Positions 43,621 through 54,060 of a DNA stretch of 64,000 bases are shown here, one piece after another. Location of the stretch: positions 29,921,991 through 29,985,990 of the forward strand of contig OY821518.1 of the NCBI GenBank assembly GCA_963682025.1, in the 5' to 3' direction. This DNA comes from Cordilura impudica. Its lineage: Eukaryota > Arthropoda > Insecta > Diptera > Scathophagidae. Each line of letters opens with the position of its first letter. Positions within the stretch are counted from its first letter, which is position 1. The notes under the pieces were generated by a model that did not search any database, was not told the origin of the DNA, and was given only the letters and a program-made list of their open reading frames with translations. The translations under genes and the position numbers were made by a program.

Positions 43621-43999
43621 ATAAATTACGGGATACTACCAGATATTTTCATAAAATTTATTGATTAATCTATTGCAATAATGTTGCCTCCGAAATGTTT
43701 TTGGAAATGAAGTCACATCAAATTATTGAAATTTTGGACGAAAGTATTAAAATTTCAGGAAGCAGCTTGGAAATACACTATCATTTTATTAGAACACATT
43801 CAGTTCTATTTTAGTGTGCCATAAATTTTCATATTTTGTTCGTAAAGACAAAATGTTACAACTAATAGAAACACAATGTTTCACGATTATAACGGTATCA
43901 ATAGAAAAAAAGTTTAATGGAATTGTATCTCAAGAGAATTTTTAAAAATGGGAAATATACGTTATAGTATCGATAGGATTGTCCCAAAAATTTTATTCA
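43621..43999. other. No gene seen
   Basis: A+T-rich spacer before the Tc1 remnant. Confidence 0.4.
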
Positions 44000-44510
44000 C
44001 TTTTGGCAAGGCTGTTTGAAAAAACCGTCTCTTAAGTTTCTCCAATCATTTTTGTACTTTGATATTCCACATAAATTTTGCCAAACCATAGCTCCGCTCT
44101 CTCTGCTGTGATGACGATACAGATATAGCTTATCTTTTCACATATTTTGCAAATAATTATGGTAGCCACCTGGGCCGTCCAATTTGAATTTCCATTCGTG
44201 ACTTAAGACCACAGGACGCCAATCTCTAACATGACTGCCTTCTTGAACATCCCATGTACTCGACTAGACACCAACTTGTGACCTAAATTTTAAGCTGGAA
44301 GATTAGAATTTAAAGAAATTCTTAAGATTTTCCCGTTTTCCGTCGGACTTATAGCGGTTGAAATTCTTCCTTCATAGGTCTTTCCATAGTTTTCAGTGTC
44401 TTTGCGAGCACAGTTTAACGCATCACTCATTTTGCCTGCCCAATGGCACGATATGACTATTCTAATGATAAATAATGATATTTGTTCTCTCCGGTTCTCA
44501 ACCAACCATA
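44000..44510 (-). pseudogene. Tc1-like transposase, degenerate
   Basis: On the minus strand: CHWAGKMSDALN and DTENYGKTYEGRISTAISPT then GKILRISLNSN (44470-44285), the second HTH region of Tc1 transposases (DPENYGxxxxxGRPxxLSP..KRxILR). In another frame come HVRDWRPVVLSHEWKFKLDG then PGGYHNYLQNM, a stop, and RHHSRESGAMVWQNL (about 44240-44090), corresponding to the usual SDEKKFNLDGPDG and GxMVWG blocks. The first catalytic Asp is replaced (SHE). Frameshifts and a stop make it inactive. The distal catalytic block was not found and the ends are unknown. Confidence 0.6.
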
Positions 44511-45207
44511 ATCCATTTTCGATTGAGACTTAAATGTATTTCTTATATGTTGGGTGTGCCAACTAAAATATATCTAAATCTATTGAAATCGTTCTAGATT
44601 GTGCTTATAACAATTAATTAAAAACCTACTTTTTGAATGTCAGCTGTCAGCCACTAAAGGAGAATTGCCTCCGACATCTGGAGTATCATACCTCGATAGC
44701 AATGGACTGTTCTTCATAGACAAAAAAAAATATGTAAATAAAATTTTAAACGCATTAGCCGCTTTTTCGGTCATTGAAAATGGTTGATGTTCGGAATTAG
44801 AGCTTTACGGCAGCTGATCGTACATTGAGGCAATATGTTAGGCCGTATTGAATTGTGCTGTAAGGGTACAGTTGCCAAATGCCGGTTTTTTTTAACGAAA
44901 CCGGCGACCATATGTTTTATGTAGGAACAACTCTTGCTGGCTTTCAAATGGTTAAGACACTGAAAACTGATACCAGTATATTTTATAAAAGTATCCTTCA
45001 TCTCACATTAACCGAGTTTCTTCTGGTTGCTGGTCAGGGTCGTCCAGAAATTTAAACTTGCACAAGAGAGAGAGGAAAATTAAAAGAAGATGGTTGTAAT
45101 TCTCAGAGTTTCATGCTTTTCCTTTTACTTATTAAATATTAAACATATTTATTTTGAACCTTTCATAAGCAATTCTCTTATGATGGAACCCAAATTCTTG
45201 TCATTGC
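44511..45207. other. No gene seen
   Basis: No recognisable frame or repeat; a minus-strand 76-codon frame at 44771-45001 shows no known motif. Confidence 0.4.
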
Positions 45208-45209
45208 AG

Positions 45210-45490
45210 GGAGACCTGGCATACCCACTCCATCTGATCGCAGAAGAGAACCCTGTTGTAAGTACTTCTCTTAATAGCGAATACTTTGTCATTACATAGA
45301 GACAGAGAGAAACATATCGTAGGCATTTAAGTTATCTAAGAACTGACTATTTTGTTGTGGTAGGTAGACCTGACGTAAGCACTTGTGCTCATCGCGGAAG
45401 AGAAACCTGTATCTAAACATATTTTTTTCATTGCAGGAAGACCCGGTAAAAGCACTTCACCTGATCGCTAAAGGGAAATCTGTCACCAAG
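45210..45490 (+). repeat. Three spaced copies of a 50-bp GACCTG...GAGAAACCTGT unit
   Basis: GGAAGACCCGGTAAAAGCAC, TCACCTGATCGC and AGAGAAACCTGT-like units lie at 45210-45257, 45360-45412 and 45435-45487, each 75-85% alike by eye. The gaps differ (about 100 and 25 bp). Nature unknown. Confidence 0.55.
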
Positions 45491-45677
45491 TGAAGAGATT
45501 AAAATGATAGAAACATAAATCAGCCAAGAAGATTTATTAAAAAATCTACATAAAAAAGAAGTCAAAAAAAATTTTTTTTAGCTATGGACCTTACGGTCAA
45601 TGTCCGGAATCTTCTGACTCCCCTTACCTTACCAGACTCTTATATATTAGCACTCTTAAAAGTAAAAATAAATAAAC

Positions 45678-46629
45678 TAACCCATAAAAACAAAGTTTGC
45701 ATTAAAACTCTTTCTTTCCTTATGAATATGAATCTCTCCGTGACTGTGCGTGCCTTTACGTAACTAACTTAAAATTAATCTTTGGCCACAACAAGTTTAT
45801 GGACAAAGTTTCAAATCGATCGGATGAGGGGAAATGGGGTTTAAATCACTCCGTGACTATGCGTGACTATGCGCGGCTGTGCGTGACTATATCAAAGTTA
45901 ATCTTTTATTCACAGCAAGTGCATGGAAAAAGTTTCAGATCGATCGGATAGGGGGAAGTGAGGTATTAGTCTCTCCATGACTGTGCGTGACTACGCGTGA
46001 CCGTGCCTGAATATGTCAAAGTTAATATTTTTTCACAACAAGTCTATGGAAAAAGTTTCAGATTGATTGGATGAGGGATATGGGGTTTAAATCACTCCGT
46101 GACTGTGCGTGACTAGGCATGACTGTGTGTAACTATCTCAAAATTAATCTTTGGCCACAACAAATCTATGGACAAAGTTTCAGATCGATCGAATGAGGGG
46201 AAGTGAGGTTTTAATCTCTCCGTGACTGTGCCTGACTGTGCGTGACTGTGAGTGACTACGTCAAAGGTAATTATTTCAACAGCAAGTCTATCGTCCAAGT
46301 TTCAAATCGATCGAATGAGGGGAAATGACATTTAGATAACTCCGTGACTGTGCGTGACTATGCGTGACTGTGCGTGACTAAGTCAAAGTTAATCTTTTTT
46401 TTCACAGCAAGTGTATAGACCAATTTTCTGATCGATCGGATGAGGGGAATTGACATTTAGGTCAGTCCGTGACTGTGCGTGACTATGCGTGACCGTGCGT
46501 GACTACCCCAAAATTAATCTATAGTCACAACAAGACTATGGGCCAGGTTTCAGATCAATTGGATACGGCGGAATGACAAACTGACAGACAGACAAACAGA
46601 GAATATGAGTTAAAAGAATGAGTTTAAAA
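45678..46629. mobile_element. TIR element with CGTGACTGTG array (family D, copy 2)
   Basis: Starts TAACCCATAAAAACAAAGTT then AAAACTCTTTCTTTCCTTAT and ends ATGAGTTAAAAGAATGAGTT then T, an inverted match of the second block. Between are seven tandem units (separate entry) and GACAGACAGACAAACAG. It shares ends and interior with 51454-51957. Confidence 0.6.
45735..46560 (+). repeat. Seven tandem units of about 110-130 bp with nested GCGTGACTGT decamers
   Basis: Each unit reads CACTCCGTGACTGTGCGTGA (the CGTGACT decamer repeated two to four times), TCAAAGTTAATCTTTT, CACAACAAGTCTATGGACCA, AGTTTCAGATCGATCGGATG and AGGGGAAATGAGGTTTAAAT. Heads lie near 45739, 45848, 45963, 46095, 46218, 46340 and 46467. 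It is a two-level repeat. Confidence 0.8.
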
Positions 46630-48028
46630 ATAAATATAATTTATGATTGCTAAGAAATTTGTTTGCTGGGTATCAAATTCCATTTAAGATTTTTTAATAA
46701 TCCCCATTTAATTGACTTATCAAATCAATTTGTTTTTATTTCGTCTCTATTTCTTTATCCTTCAAATCTCAATTTTCATCTCATAACCACAAATCCTCAA
46801 AAAATAAAAAAAAGAAGAATCATATCTCATTCTCAATAACAATCAATATCTATCTGTAGCACATTGAACATCTGAGAGTAATTTACCGACCATACAAACA
46901 AAATTTTAATCCTCAAATTGAAAATGTTCGAAAATTAATCATTTGTTGCGTATGCAATTAATCCAACTCAAGTGACTGTCAGAGTAAACAACATTGTTGT
47001 AGTTACGACTTGTGATGTATAGACAGCATTACAAACATTATTCGTATCGATAGATTTTCAACAATTATTAGAACAAGAGATTTAGTATTTGCAAGGATAT
47101 CCCTTTGCATTAAATATCTAGAAATGAGTGTAGGCTTTAAAGCATAGATTCGTGTTAATTTGCAATTCCGTTTTCAATTTGATAATTTGTGCTTTTTACT
47201 CTATCTGGGAAATAACAGAAATCCTGCTAAAAACCGCAATCACATCCTGCTGGTTTCGAACACTCAATATCACCCTTAGCTTTAGATTATAAATCCTCCC
47301 ACATACACACACTCACATACACTCATGACAAGGTGTGGTTTCCTATTTCCGTTTGTGATAGGATGCTTATGTTAATTCGTGTATAGCCGAGAATACTTGT
47401 ACGTAAGTATGTAATAATACTGATTTATCCCATCCGTATGCTGCTTGTCTATCAATTTCACTTAGCCGTAAGCTATAACGGATGACACATATACGATTGG
47501 TGTTCAAACATTTATATTTAAAAAAAAAAAAAACAAATCTTTGAACATATGTCTGCCCCTTAGCCTGTGCAGTCAATAAAACACCCATTTGGACACCTCT
47601 TTGACATATGTAAATTTTTGTAACTTTTATGCTGTTCTCCAGCTCTACTTACTTCCTTCCTAAAAAAACGATTTAAAATTTAATTCAACTCTTGTTGAGC
47701 CTTTTGGCAACAATTCCCAATTTTTATTATTCTGTGCTACTTCGATTTCAGTTATTCGCACTCTGTGTTTCTATTGTGTTCAGTGTTGACAAAAAGTAAT
47801 GAAGAAAACGTGCCAAATACTATTTTAAAAAACTTTATTAAATGCAAAAAAAAAAAAACCAAAAAAGAATATAAAACAAATTTTCTGTTTAATAAAAAAT
47901 TAAAAACATAGATCATATGATTCCAGATTTTATTGAAATTTTGTAGAAAAAAAATAACTTTTTCCAAATTTTGTGAAATTATTTTTGAGTTAAATTTATA
48001 TAAAATACATTTCTAAATTTTTAACTCT
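46630..48028. other. No gene seen; possibly unique host DNA
   Basis: About 1.4 kb without matched repeats or coding signal, less low-complexity than its surroundings (46.9-47.6 kb). Could be host intergenic or intronic sequence. Confidence 0.4.
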
Positions 48029-48170
48029 AAACAAGTAGGACTGTTAAATTCGGCTGTGCCGAATATTTGTTAGCCTCCAACAGTGTTCTAAATACAACAT
48101 TATTACCAAGGTTGTCAAAACTAAGACAAAAAGGCCAGATATTATATTATAATGGCTAGAATTTTTATAA
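48029..48170 (+). mobile_element. Dispersed repeat family C, copy 2 (5' fragment)
   Basis: AACAAGTAGGACTGTTAAAT then the palindrome ATTCGGCTGTGCCGAAT, CAGTGTTCTAAATAC, ACCAAGGTTGTC and ATGGCTAGAATTTTT; the reverse complement of the right part of copy 1. Confidence 0.65.
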
Positions 48171-48173
48171 AGA

Positions 48174-48552
48174 CTAGCAGATTCCAGCTCTCGAAATTCG
48201 AGCGCAAATTGTAGGAAATTTTATATTTTTTTATTAAATAAGGACCCTAAAAGTATGCTAATCAATTATAGCCAATTCACAAATCAACACAAAAAACAAA
48301 CTCATTTTTATTACAAACACAGTAACAAATTTAATAAACACACACATAGCATTGATAATTTTATGTATGTGTTAGTAGCAACTTTAAATGCAATAAAGGA
48401 AAATTTTAAAAGTCTGTAAGTCTGGTGAGTAGCTAAAAAGAGATACTTTTCAAATAATATACGTTTGGTCAAAATCGGGATAAAACGGTAGAACAAAACA
48501 TCAGTCACAAGAAATCGGCCTCAAAAATCGCCTGGCCTATTAATATTATAGA
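48174..48552 (-). mobile_element. Helitron family B, copy 5 (minus)
   Basis: Minus strand from TCTATAATATTAATAGGCCA (48552) through GGCGATTTTTGAGGC, CCCGATTTTGACCAAACG and CTCGAATTTCGAGAGC to CTAG (48174-48177), with A before it on the plus strand. Complete apart from small changes. Confidence 0.75.
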
Positions 48553-48672
48553 TTATCTATAATATAGATTATCTATAATATAGATTATCTATAATATAGA
48601 TTATCTATTATAATAGATTATAGATTATCTATAATATAGATTATCTATTATAACAGATTATCTATAATATTA
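48545..48672. repeat. GATTATCTATAATATA tandem array
   Basis: About seven 16-bp units, locally altered to TATTATAATAGATTATA. The unit is made of the Helitron-B 5' terminus (TCTATAATAT) and its complement, so the array seems to derive from the end itself. Confidence 0.75.
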
Positions 48673-48880
48673 ATAGGCCAGGCGATTTTCGAGACCGATT
48701 TCTTGTGACTGATGTTTTGTTCTACCGTTTTATCCCGATTTTGGCCTATTAATATTATAGATAATCTATATCTATAATATTAATAGGATAATTATAGATA
48801 ATCTATAATCTATGTGACCGACTGTCACAAGAAATCGGTCTCAAAAATCGCCTAGCCTATTAATATTATAGATAATCTAT
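48660..48880. mobile_element. Pile-up of Helitron-B 5' ends in alternating orientation
   Basis: Plus-oriented start at about 48668 (TCTATAATATTAATAGGCCA, to CCCGATTTTGG at 48743). An inverted end follows at 48744 (CCTATTAATATTATAGATA), a plus end at about 48770, an inverted longer piece at 48818-48870 (ACTGTCACAAGAAATCGGTC to CCTATTAATATTATAGAT), and then the plus copy from 48876. Only 5' ends are present. Confidence 0.7.
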
Positions 48881-49230
48881 AATATTAATAGGCTAGGCGA
48901 TTTCTTGTGACTGATGTTTTGTTCTACCGTTTAATCCCGATTTTGACCAAACATATATTATTTGAAAGGTATTTCTTTTTAGCCGTTTTGCAGACTTACA
49001 GATTTTTAAATTTTTTCCTTTATTTTGAGGAAATTGCATTCAAAATTGCTACTAACACATACATACATAAAATTATACAATGCTATATGTGTGTTCATTA
49101 AATTTATTAATGTGTTTGTAATAAAAATGAGTTGTTTTTTTTTTTTTTGTGATGATTTGTGAATTGGCTGTAATTGATTAGCATACTTTTTAAAATTTGC
49201 ACTCGAATTTCGAGGGCTGGACTCTGCCAG
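48876..49230 (+). mobile_element. Helitron family B, copy 6
   Basis: TCTATAATATTAATAGGCTA (48876) through TGACTGATGTTTTGTTCTAC, TTGACCAAACATATATT and CTCGAATTTCGAGGGC to a mutated terminus CTGCCAG at 49224-49230 (CCAG in place of CTAG). Confidence 0.75.
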
Positions 49231-49464
49231 TCAAAATTAATAAGTTAGTTAGAAAAAAAATTTTTTTTTCGTGTTTTTCTTTGTTTGAAAACAATTATTA
49301 AATGCAATCATCATAACTGTAAACACATACAATTACATTTTTATTTATTTGAACAGAGTTACAGTATATCCATCTTTTTATTCTCTTGCTGTCATCTCTC
49401 TTACATGTACAAAAAAAAATAACAACTATCAAACATGTGTATGCATCGTTGATGCATGTCCTTT

Positions 49465-50850
49465 AAAGTGGTCCTTAAAAATGAAAATGCGATTTTGGGG
49501 ATTGGCGGGGTCCAGTTTGTTACCTTTCAATGTAAAACTAAGAAATGTGGAGTTTGGGAACAATCGGATAAAGAAAAGTCGCGGGGGAAATCGATCGAAA
49601 ATTTCAAGGGTATTTATGTGGGAAAATATTACTTTTTGAGATTTTACGAAAATTTCGTTCCATACTCTAATTTTTCCGACAAGTTATTACAAGAATCGGG
49701 ATCAGTATTAAATTTTCTTTTCAAAGAGCTATAAAAATTTAAAATCGAATAAAAATTCGCTAAGAAAATGCAAATGCCCCAGACCACTTTTGTGCCAAAA
49801 AAAAGTAGGTCATTATATATGATAGCATTTTTTTCAACTTTGAGAAATTGATTAAAGTCATAATTTTTTTTTGTCTCTTTTAAGTTATAAGATATGAAGT
49901 GTTGTTCTATTACCACGTTCTTAACCTATTGCGCATTGAGACCGAAAATGGAAATTTTTTTTTATAAAATTTTGATAACTCCTTTTTCAAGTTTTAAAAA
50001 ATTTTCTTAAACAAAATTTAAAAAAATTGATCCGGCACTTTAAGATTTTATTAAATACATGTCATAGATTAACTGTGTGAATTTTTAGGTAAAGCCCTAT
50101 GGCAGAAATTTTTTAACAAGGATTTTATTTTTGCGGATTTCGAGAAAAATGGTATTTTTGTGAAACATGCTGTATATGTAATCTTTCTTAATTCAAATAC
50201 TGTTGAAATTTTAAAAGCGTTGTTTGAACTATTATAACCAAATATGTATATCTTCCGTTCCTAAAATTTTGAATATAAATTTAAACAACTTTTAACTAAT
50301 TTTATTATAAAATTACATTATTTTTTAAAACTATCTATATGTTTCCAAATAAGATGAGAACATTTTTGAGCTACAAATCAACATTGTTAAATTAAACTTG
50401 ACTTTGTACAGGAAGGATGTTGTTTTTTGTATGATTCTACTATCTGGAGTAATTTTTCTTATATGTAAATTTTTTTCAAAATGAAACAAGAAATTTCATA
50501 TGTATGGTTGTGCACTATGCAAAAGCTTTTTTTATTCTGGTCTGGGGCATTTGCTATTTATTCGATTTTGAATTTTTTAGCTTTTTGAAAAGATAATTTA
50601 ATACTGATCTTGATTCTTACAACAACTTGTTGGAAAAATTGAAATATAGAACGAAATTTTCGTAAAATCTCAAAAAAAAAAGTCACATTTTCCCCATATA
50701 AACACACTTGAAATTTTCAATCGATTTCCGGCGCGACTTTTTTTATTCGGTTGTCCCCAAACTTCACATTTCTCAGTTTTATATTTAAAGGTAACAAACT
50801 GGACCCCGCGTATCCCAAAAATCGCAATTTGAAAAACGTCCATATAACGT
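49465..50850. repeat. Long-armed inverted repeat (arms about 320 bp, loop about 740 bp)
   Basis: The left arm 49465-49800 contains GATTGGCGGGGTCCAGTTTG, TTACCTTTCAATGTAAAACT, AATTTCAAGGGTATTTATGT, GATTTTACGAAAATTTCGTT and AAATGCCCCAGACCA. The right arm about 50535-50850 is its diverged inverse. No transposase in the loop. It could be a long-TIR non-autonomous transposon or a foldback structure; the outer ends are not sharp and no target duplication was fixed. Confidence 0.7.
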
Positions 50851-50934
50851 TTTGTTACGTATAAACATTTTTCACTATTTTTAATATTTTTATATGAAAT
50901 TTTAGCACATGAAAAATACGTCATTATTCCTCAG

Positions 50935-51120
50935 CTATTGGGCTAGAGGAACCAGATGCAATACCAAGGTGGTCGAAATAATGGCAGGCAATTTTATTTT
51001 ACCCAGATGGTTTACTTTGTCAATGAGCCTGATTTTAAGTGACAGATACATAGATAGACAGACGGACAGATGGACTTCGCTATACCGACTCCAGAAAACC
51101 AAGAATATATAAACTTTCTT
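50935..51120 (+). mobile_element. INE-1-like fragment
   Basis: ACAGATACATAGATAGACAG, ACGGACAGATGGACTTCGCT and CAAGAATATATAAACTTTCTT resemble the fly INE-1-type GGACATGGCTAGATCGACTC / AAGAATATATATACTTTAT segment as I remember it. Short, single copy here. Confidence 0.45.
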
Positions 51121-51453
51121 GGTTTTTTTTTTTTTTTTTTTAAATAAAAAATTGCAAAGAAGAAATCATTAGTATGACTTTAAGTTCACAAAAAAAATTA
51201 AAAACTTTTTAAAAATTTGTGTTTATAATAATGAGTATAAATTTTCTTAATTCATATAAAAAACTTTCTGAAAATTCAAATTTAATTCTGAAAATTTTAA
51301 CAAAAACTTTTAAAATTTTTGATTGGGTATGAAAAAAATTCTGGTTAGCGAGGAATATGTTTTTGCTATAATTAAAACAAAAACATTTTGATCTATGCAA
51401 ACAGCCAAAAATGAATCGATTAGATAAATTAAAAAAAAAATAATAATAATAAT
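51121..51453. other. No gene seen
   Basis: T- and A-run rich spacer between two repeats. Confidence 0.4.
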
Positions 51454-51957
51454 CTAACCCATAAAAACAAAGTTTTTATTAAAACTCTTTCATTCCTTAT
51501 GCATATGAGTTTTGAATCTCTCCGTGACTTTGGTCACAACCAGTCTATGGATCAAGTTTCAAATTGATTGGATGAGGGGAAATGGAGTTTAAATCACTCC
51601 GTGACTATGCGTAGCTATCTTTAAGTTAATATTTGGTGACAACAAGTCTGTGGACCAAGTTTCAGATTGAATGGATGAGGGGAATGGGGTTTAAATCACT
51701 CCGTGACTGTGCGTAACTGTGCGTGACTCTGTCAAAGTTAATCTATCGACCAAGTTTCAGATCGATCGGATAAGGGGAAATGGATTTTAAAGCACTTCCT
51801 GACTGTGCGTGACTACCCCAAAATTAATCTGTAGTTACAACAAGACTATCGGCAAAGTTTCAGATCAATTGGATGGGGTGGAATGAGGTTGCCCCATGCC
51901 AGAATGACAGACAGACTAACAGACAAATAGTATGAGTTAAAAGAAAGAGTTTAAAAA
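51454..51957. mobile_element. TIR element with CGTGACTGTG array (family D, copy 3)
   Basis: Same ends as copy 2 (TAACCCATAAAAACAAAGTT then AAAACTCTTTCATTCC; inverted partner TATGAGTTAAAAGAAAGAGT then TT). It has four units with heads near 51518, 51595, 51696 and 51796. Shorter than copy 2, so unit number varies between copies. Confidence 0.65.
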
Positions 51958-52130
51958 ACGTCTTCTTAAAAAATTTCCAAAAAAAAACTCTTTTTAACTA
52001 TTTCAATTTTGCTGGCTTTTTTTTGCAGTTTTACGATGTTGAAATATAAAAAATCTGGTGAGTTTTTGAGATTTCCTGTGGAAATAATAAGAATTCTACT
52101 TTATTATATTCATGAACAATGAAAAACTTC

Positions 52131-52720
52131 AAATGCACAAGTAAGAAAATTATTATCTATCTAGACCGACTATACGATACCCTGCGTTTGGATAAAGAAA
52201 ATATGCATAAACCAAGTTTGAGTGGCATTGTTATTAATTTTTTTGCCTGCAGATATGAAAAAGTTCATATCAGATGCTATATTTATATGGGAATTAGGTC
52301 GAAAACTGGACCATATTTGGTAAAGTGACTAATTTTTTGCAACGATATATACAAACCAAATTTGAGACAAATCTGTGTAATATTTATGTTTTTTTGATAG
52401 ACTTAAATGAAGATCAGGCAGCATCTTTATATGGGGGCTATGGCTAAGAATTGTCCTACAGGGTTTATTTTTGGACTTCTGATTATTGGGTGTAATAAAC
52501 ACACACAAACTATCTCGTAGGGGTCATTTGTATGGGAACAAGTCAGAACATGCACCCATTTTCACCAAGCTTTCGTAATATGGCTGACAAAAGCTTTTAT
52601 AACAAACTAAATCCCAATACCTGTAGTTTTAGTGTAGAAAGTGATTCCGAGTCGATCGGTATAATAAAAGATGGGTCTAGATCAAATATTTCTGGTAATT
52701 ACAAACATCTGCCGCTTACC
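52131..52720 (+). mobile_element. Dispersed repeat family A, copy 7 (truncated, internal deletion)
   Basis: Starts AAGTAAGAAAATTATTATCT then ATCTAGACCGACTATACGA, follows the family to GGCTGACAAAAGC, jumps over the GGACGGAC box and ends near GATGGGTCTAGATCAAATAT then TTCTGGTAATTACAAACA. Confidence 0.65.
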
Positions 52721-52897
52721 ATCTTTCAAAGTAATCAGTGTCATATCACGCTTATTACAACACTTATTTCGTGCCCATCAAATCTCCTGAATAAGTTTCA
52801 TTTTACAAATCGTTTTATATGCATTTTTCAATACATATGTCATATTGTTTTCATCTTCTTAACGAAAAACAATTCTTCGAATAACAGTAACCAAAGA

Positions 52898-53010
52898 GGT
52901 TTTCAACTATAGCGGGAAATAATCAGAGATTTTCAACTACAGCGGGGAGTAATCATAGAGATTTTTAACCATAACGGGGAAAAATCATACCGATTTTCAA
53001 CCACAGGCTT
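52898..53010. repeat. 38-bp tandem repeat, about 3 copies
   Basis: Units of GATTTTCAACTACAGCGGGG then AGTAATCATAGA, beginning near 52899, 52931 and 52968. Next to the 15-bp array. Confidence 0.6.
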
Positions 53011-53055
53011 TTTCTTTCGATTTACGGAAAATTCGTCTCATAAACGACATCGAAA

Positions 53056-53325
53056 TTGTTTTCGAAGAATTGTTTTCGAAGAATTGTTTTTCGGAGAATT
53101 GCTATTCGAAGAATTGTTTTCGAAGAATTGTTATTCGAAGAAATGTTTTCGAAGAATTATTTTCGAAGAATTGTTATTCGAAGAATTGTTTTTCGAAGAA
53201 TTGTTATTCAAAGAATTGTTTTCGAAGAATTGTTATTCGGAGAATTGCTATTCGAAGAATTGCTATTTGAAGAATTGTTATTAGATGAATTGTTTTCGAA
53301 GAATAGTTTTCGAAAAATTCTCCGC
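53056..53325. repeat. GAAGAATTGTTWTTC tandem array, about 19 units
   Basis: Units of 13-15 bp, TTTTCGAAGAATTG or TATTCGAAGAATTG, with rare TTCGGAG variants. Because unit length alternates, several frames stay open and give Phe/Glu/Leu/Arg/Ile-rich repeats; these are not believed to be genes. Confidence 0.75.
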
Positions 53326-53517
53326 AAATCGTCAACGAGTTGTGACACGGCGCATTGTCTTGGTAAAAAAGTATTTTTTCTTCTTTATATGGGACCGTTT
53401 TTTGCGATTTGCTCCTAGGAACCCAACAGTTGGACCATATTACACATATAACACTTTGAATTACTTTCTCACCCACCGTACTGCTCAGATTTGGCTCCAC
53501 GCGATTTTAACCTATGA
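53326..53517 (-). pseudogene. Rearranged mariner transposase debris
   Basis: The minus strand reads ILFYQDNAPCHNSLTICGEF at about 53371-53312, the block with the second catalytic Asp of mariner-type transposases. On the plus strand, 53461-53502 reads HPPYCSDLAPRDF, the block holding the third Asp. In an intact gene these lie on one strand about 35 residues apart, so one piece has been inverted. About 60 codons in all are recognisable; no ends seen. Confidence 0.65.
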
Positions 53518-54060
53518 CAAAAAAAAGCGAACGATATAGCAAGCACTGCCAAAAAAAAGAGCTGTCAATTTTCTTCAAATGCTGAAAAAGTCCTAGATGC
53601 ATGTTTAAGTGCTAAATGACTTAAAAATGTGCTAACTCTAGCACTAAAACCACAAAATTGACATCACTTACTTTTTACTTTTTTAACAAAATATTGTTTA
53701 GTTTTTAGTCTTTTAAAATAAAAGTTAATAATATTTCCAAAGCAGAAATGAAAGAATGCCTCAATAAAAATTCTGGGTGCTAAATGAAATTTTTATAGTA
53801 TTTTTTTTCGAAATGTTTATTGATTTATAATTATATACAATATGTAAACTATAAATAAACAAATAGTTACAATTTATTAATTAATGTACACTGTCTATTA
53901 TATTATATGATATAACATATAATATAATACCGTTCTAATATTATTGCTACTATGACTACAAAATTGTTCAATGAAAAATTATATAAAAAATATTGCTTAT
54001 ATAAGTATATTTTAAATTTTTAGTCTAAGATGTAAAAAAAAAAACAGAAGGAAAAAGGCC
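53518..54060. other. No gene seen
   Basis: A+T-rich, with a TATAATATA palindrome near 53898-53930. Probably the 3' flank or UTR of the LINE to the right. Confidence 0.4.

Noticed and set aside
45735..46560. CRISPR-like repeat-spacer structure
   Set aside because: The spacers are themselves repeats, the genome is eukaryotic, and no cas genes exist.
53056..53325. Overlapping 66-120-codon repeat proteins rich in Phe, Arg, Ile, Glu
   Set aside because: Several frames of the same short tandem repeat are open at once, as expected from the repeat itself.
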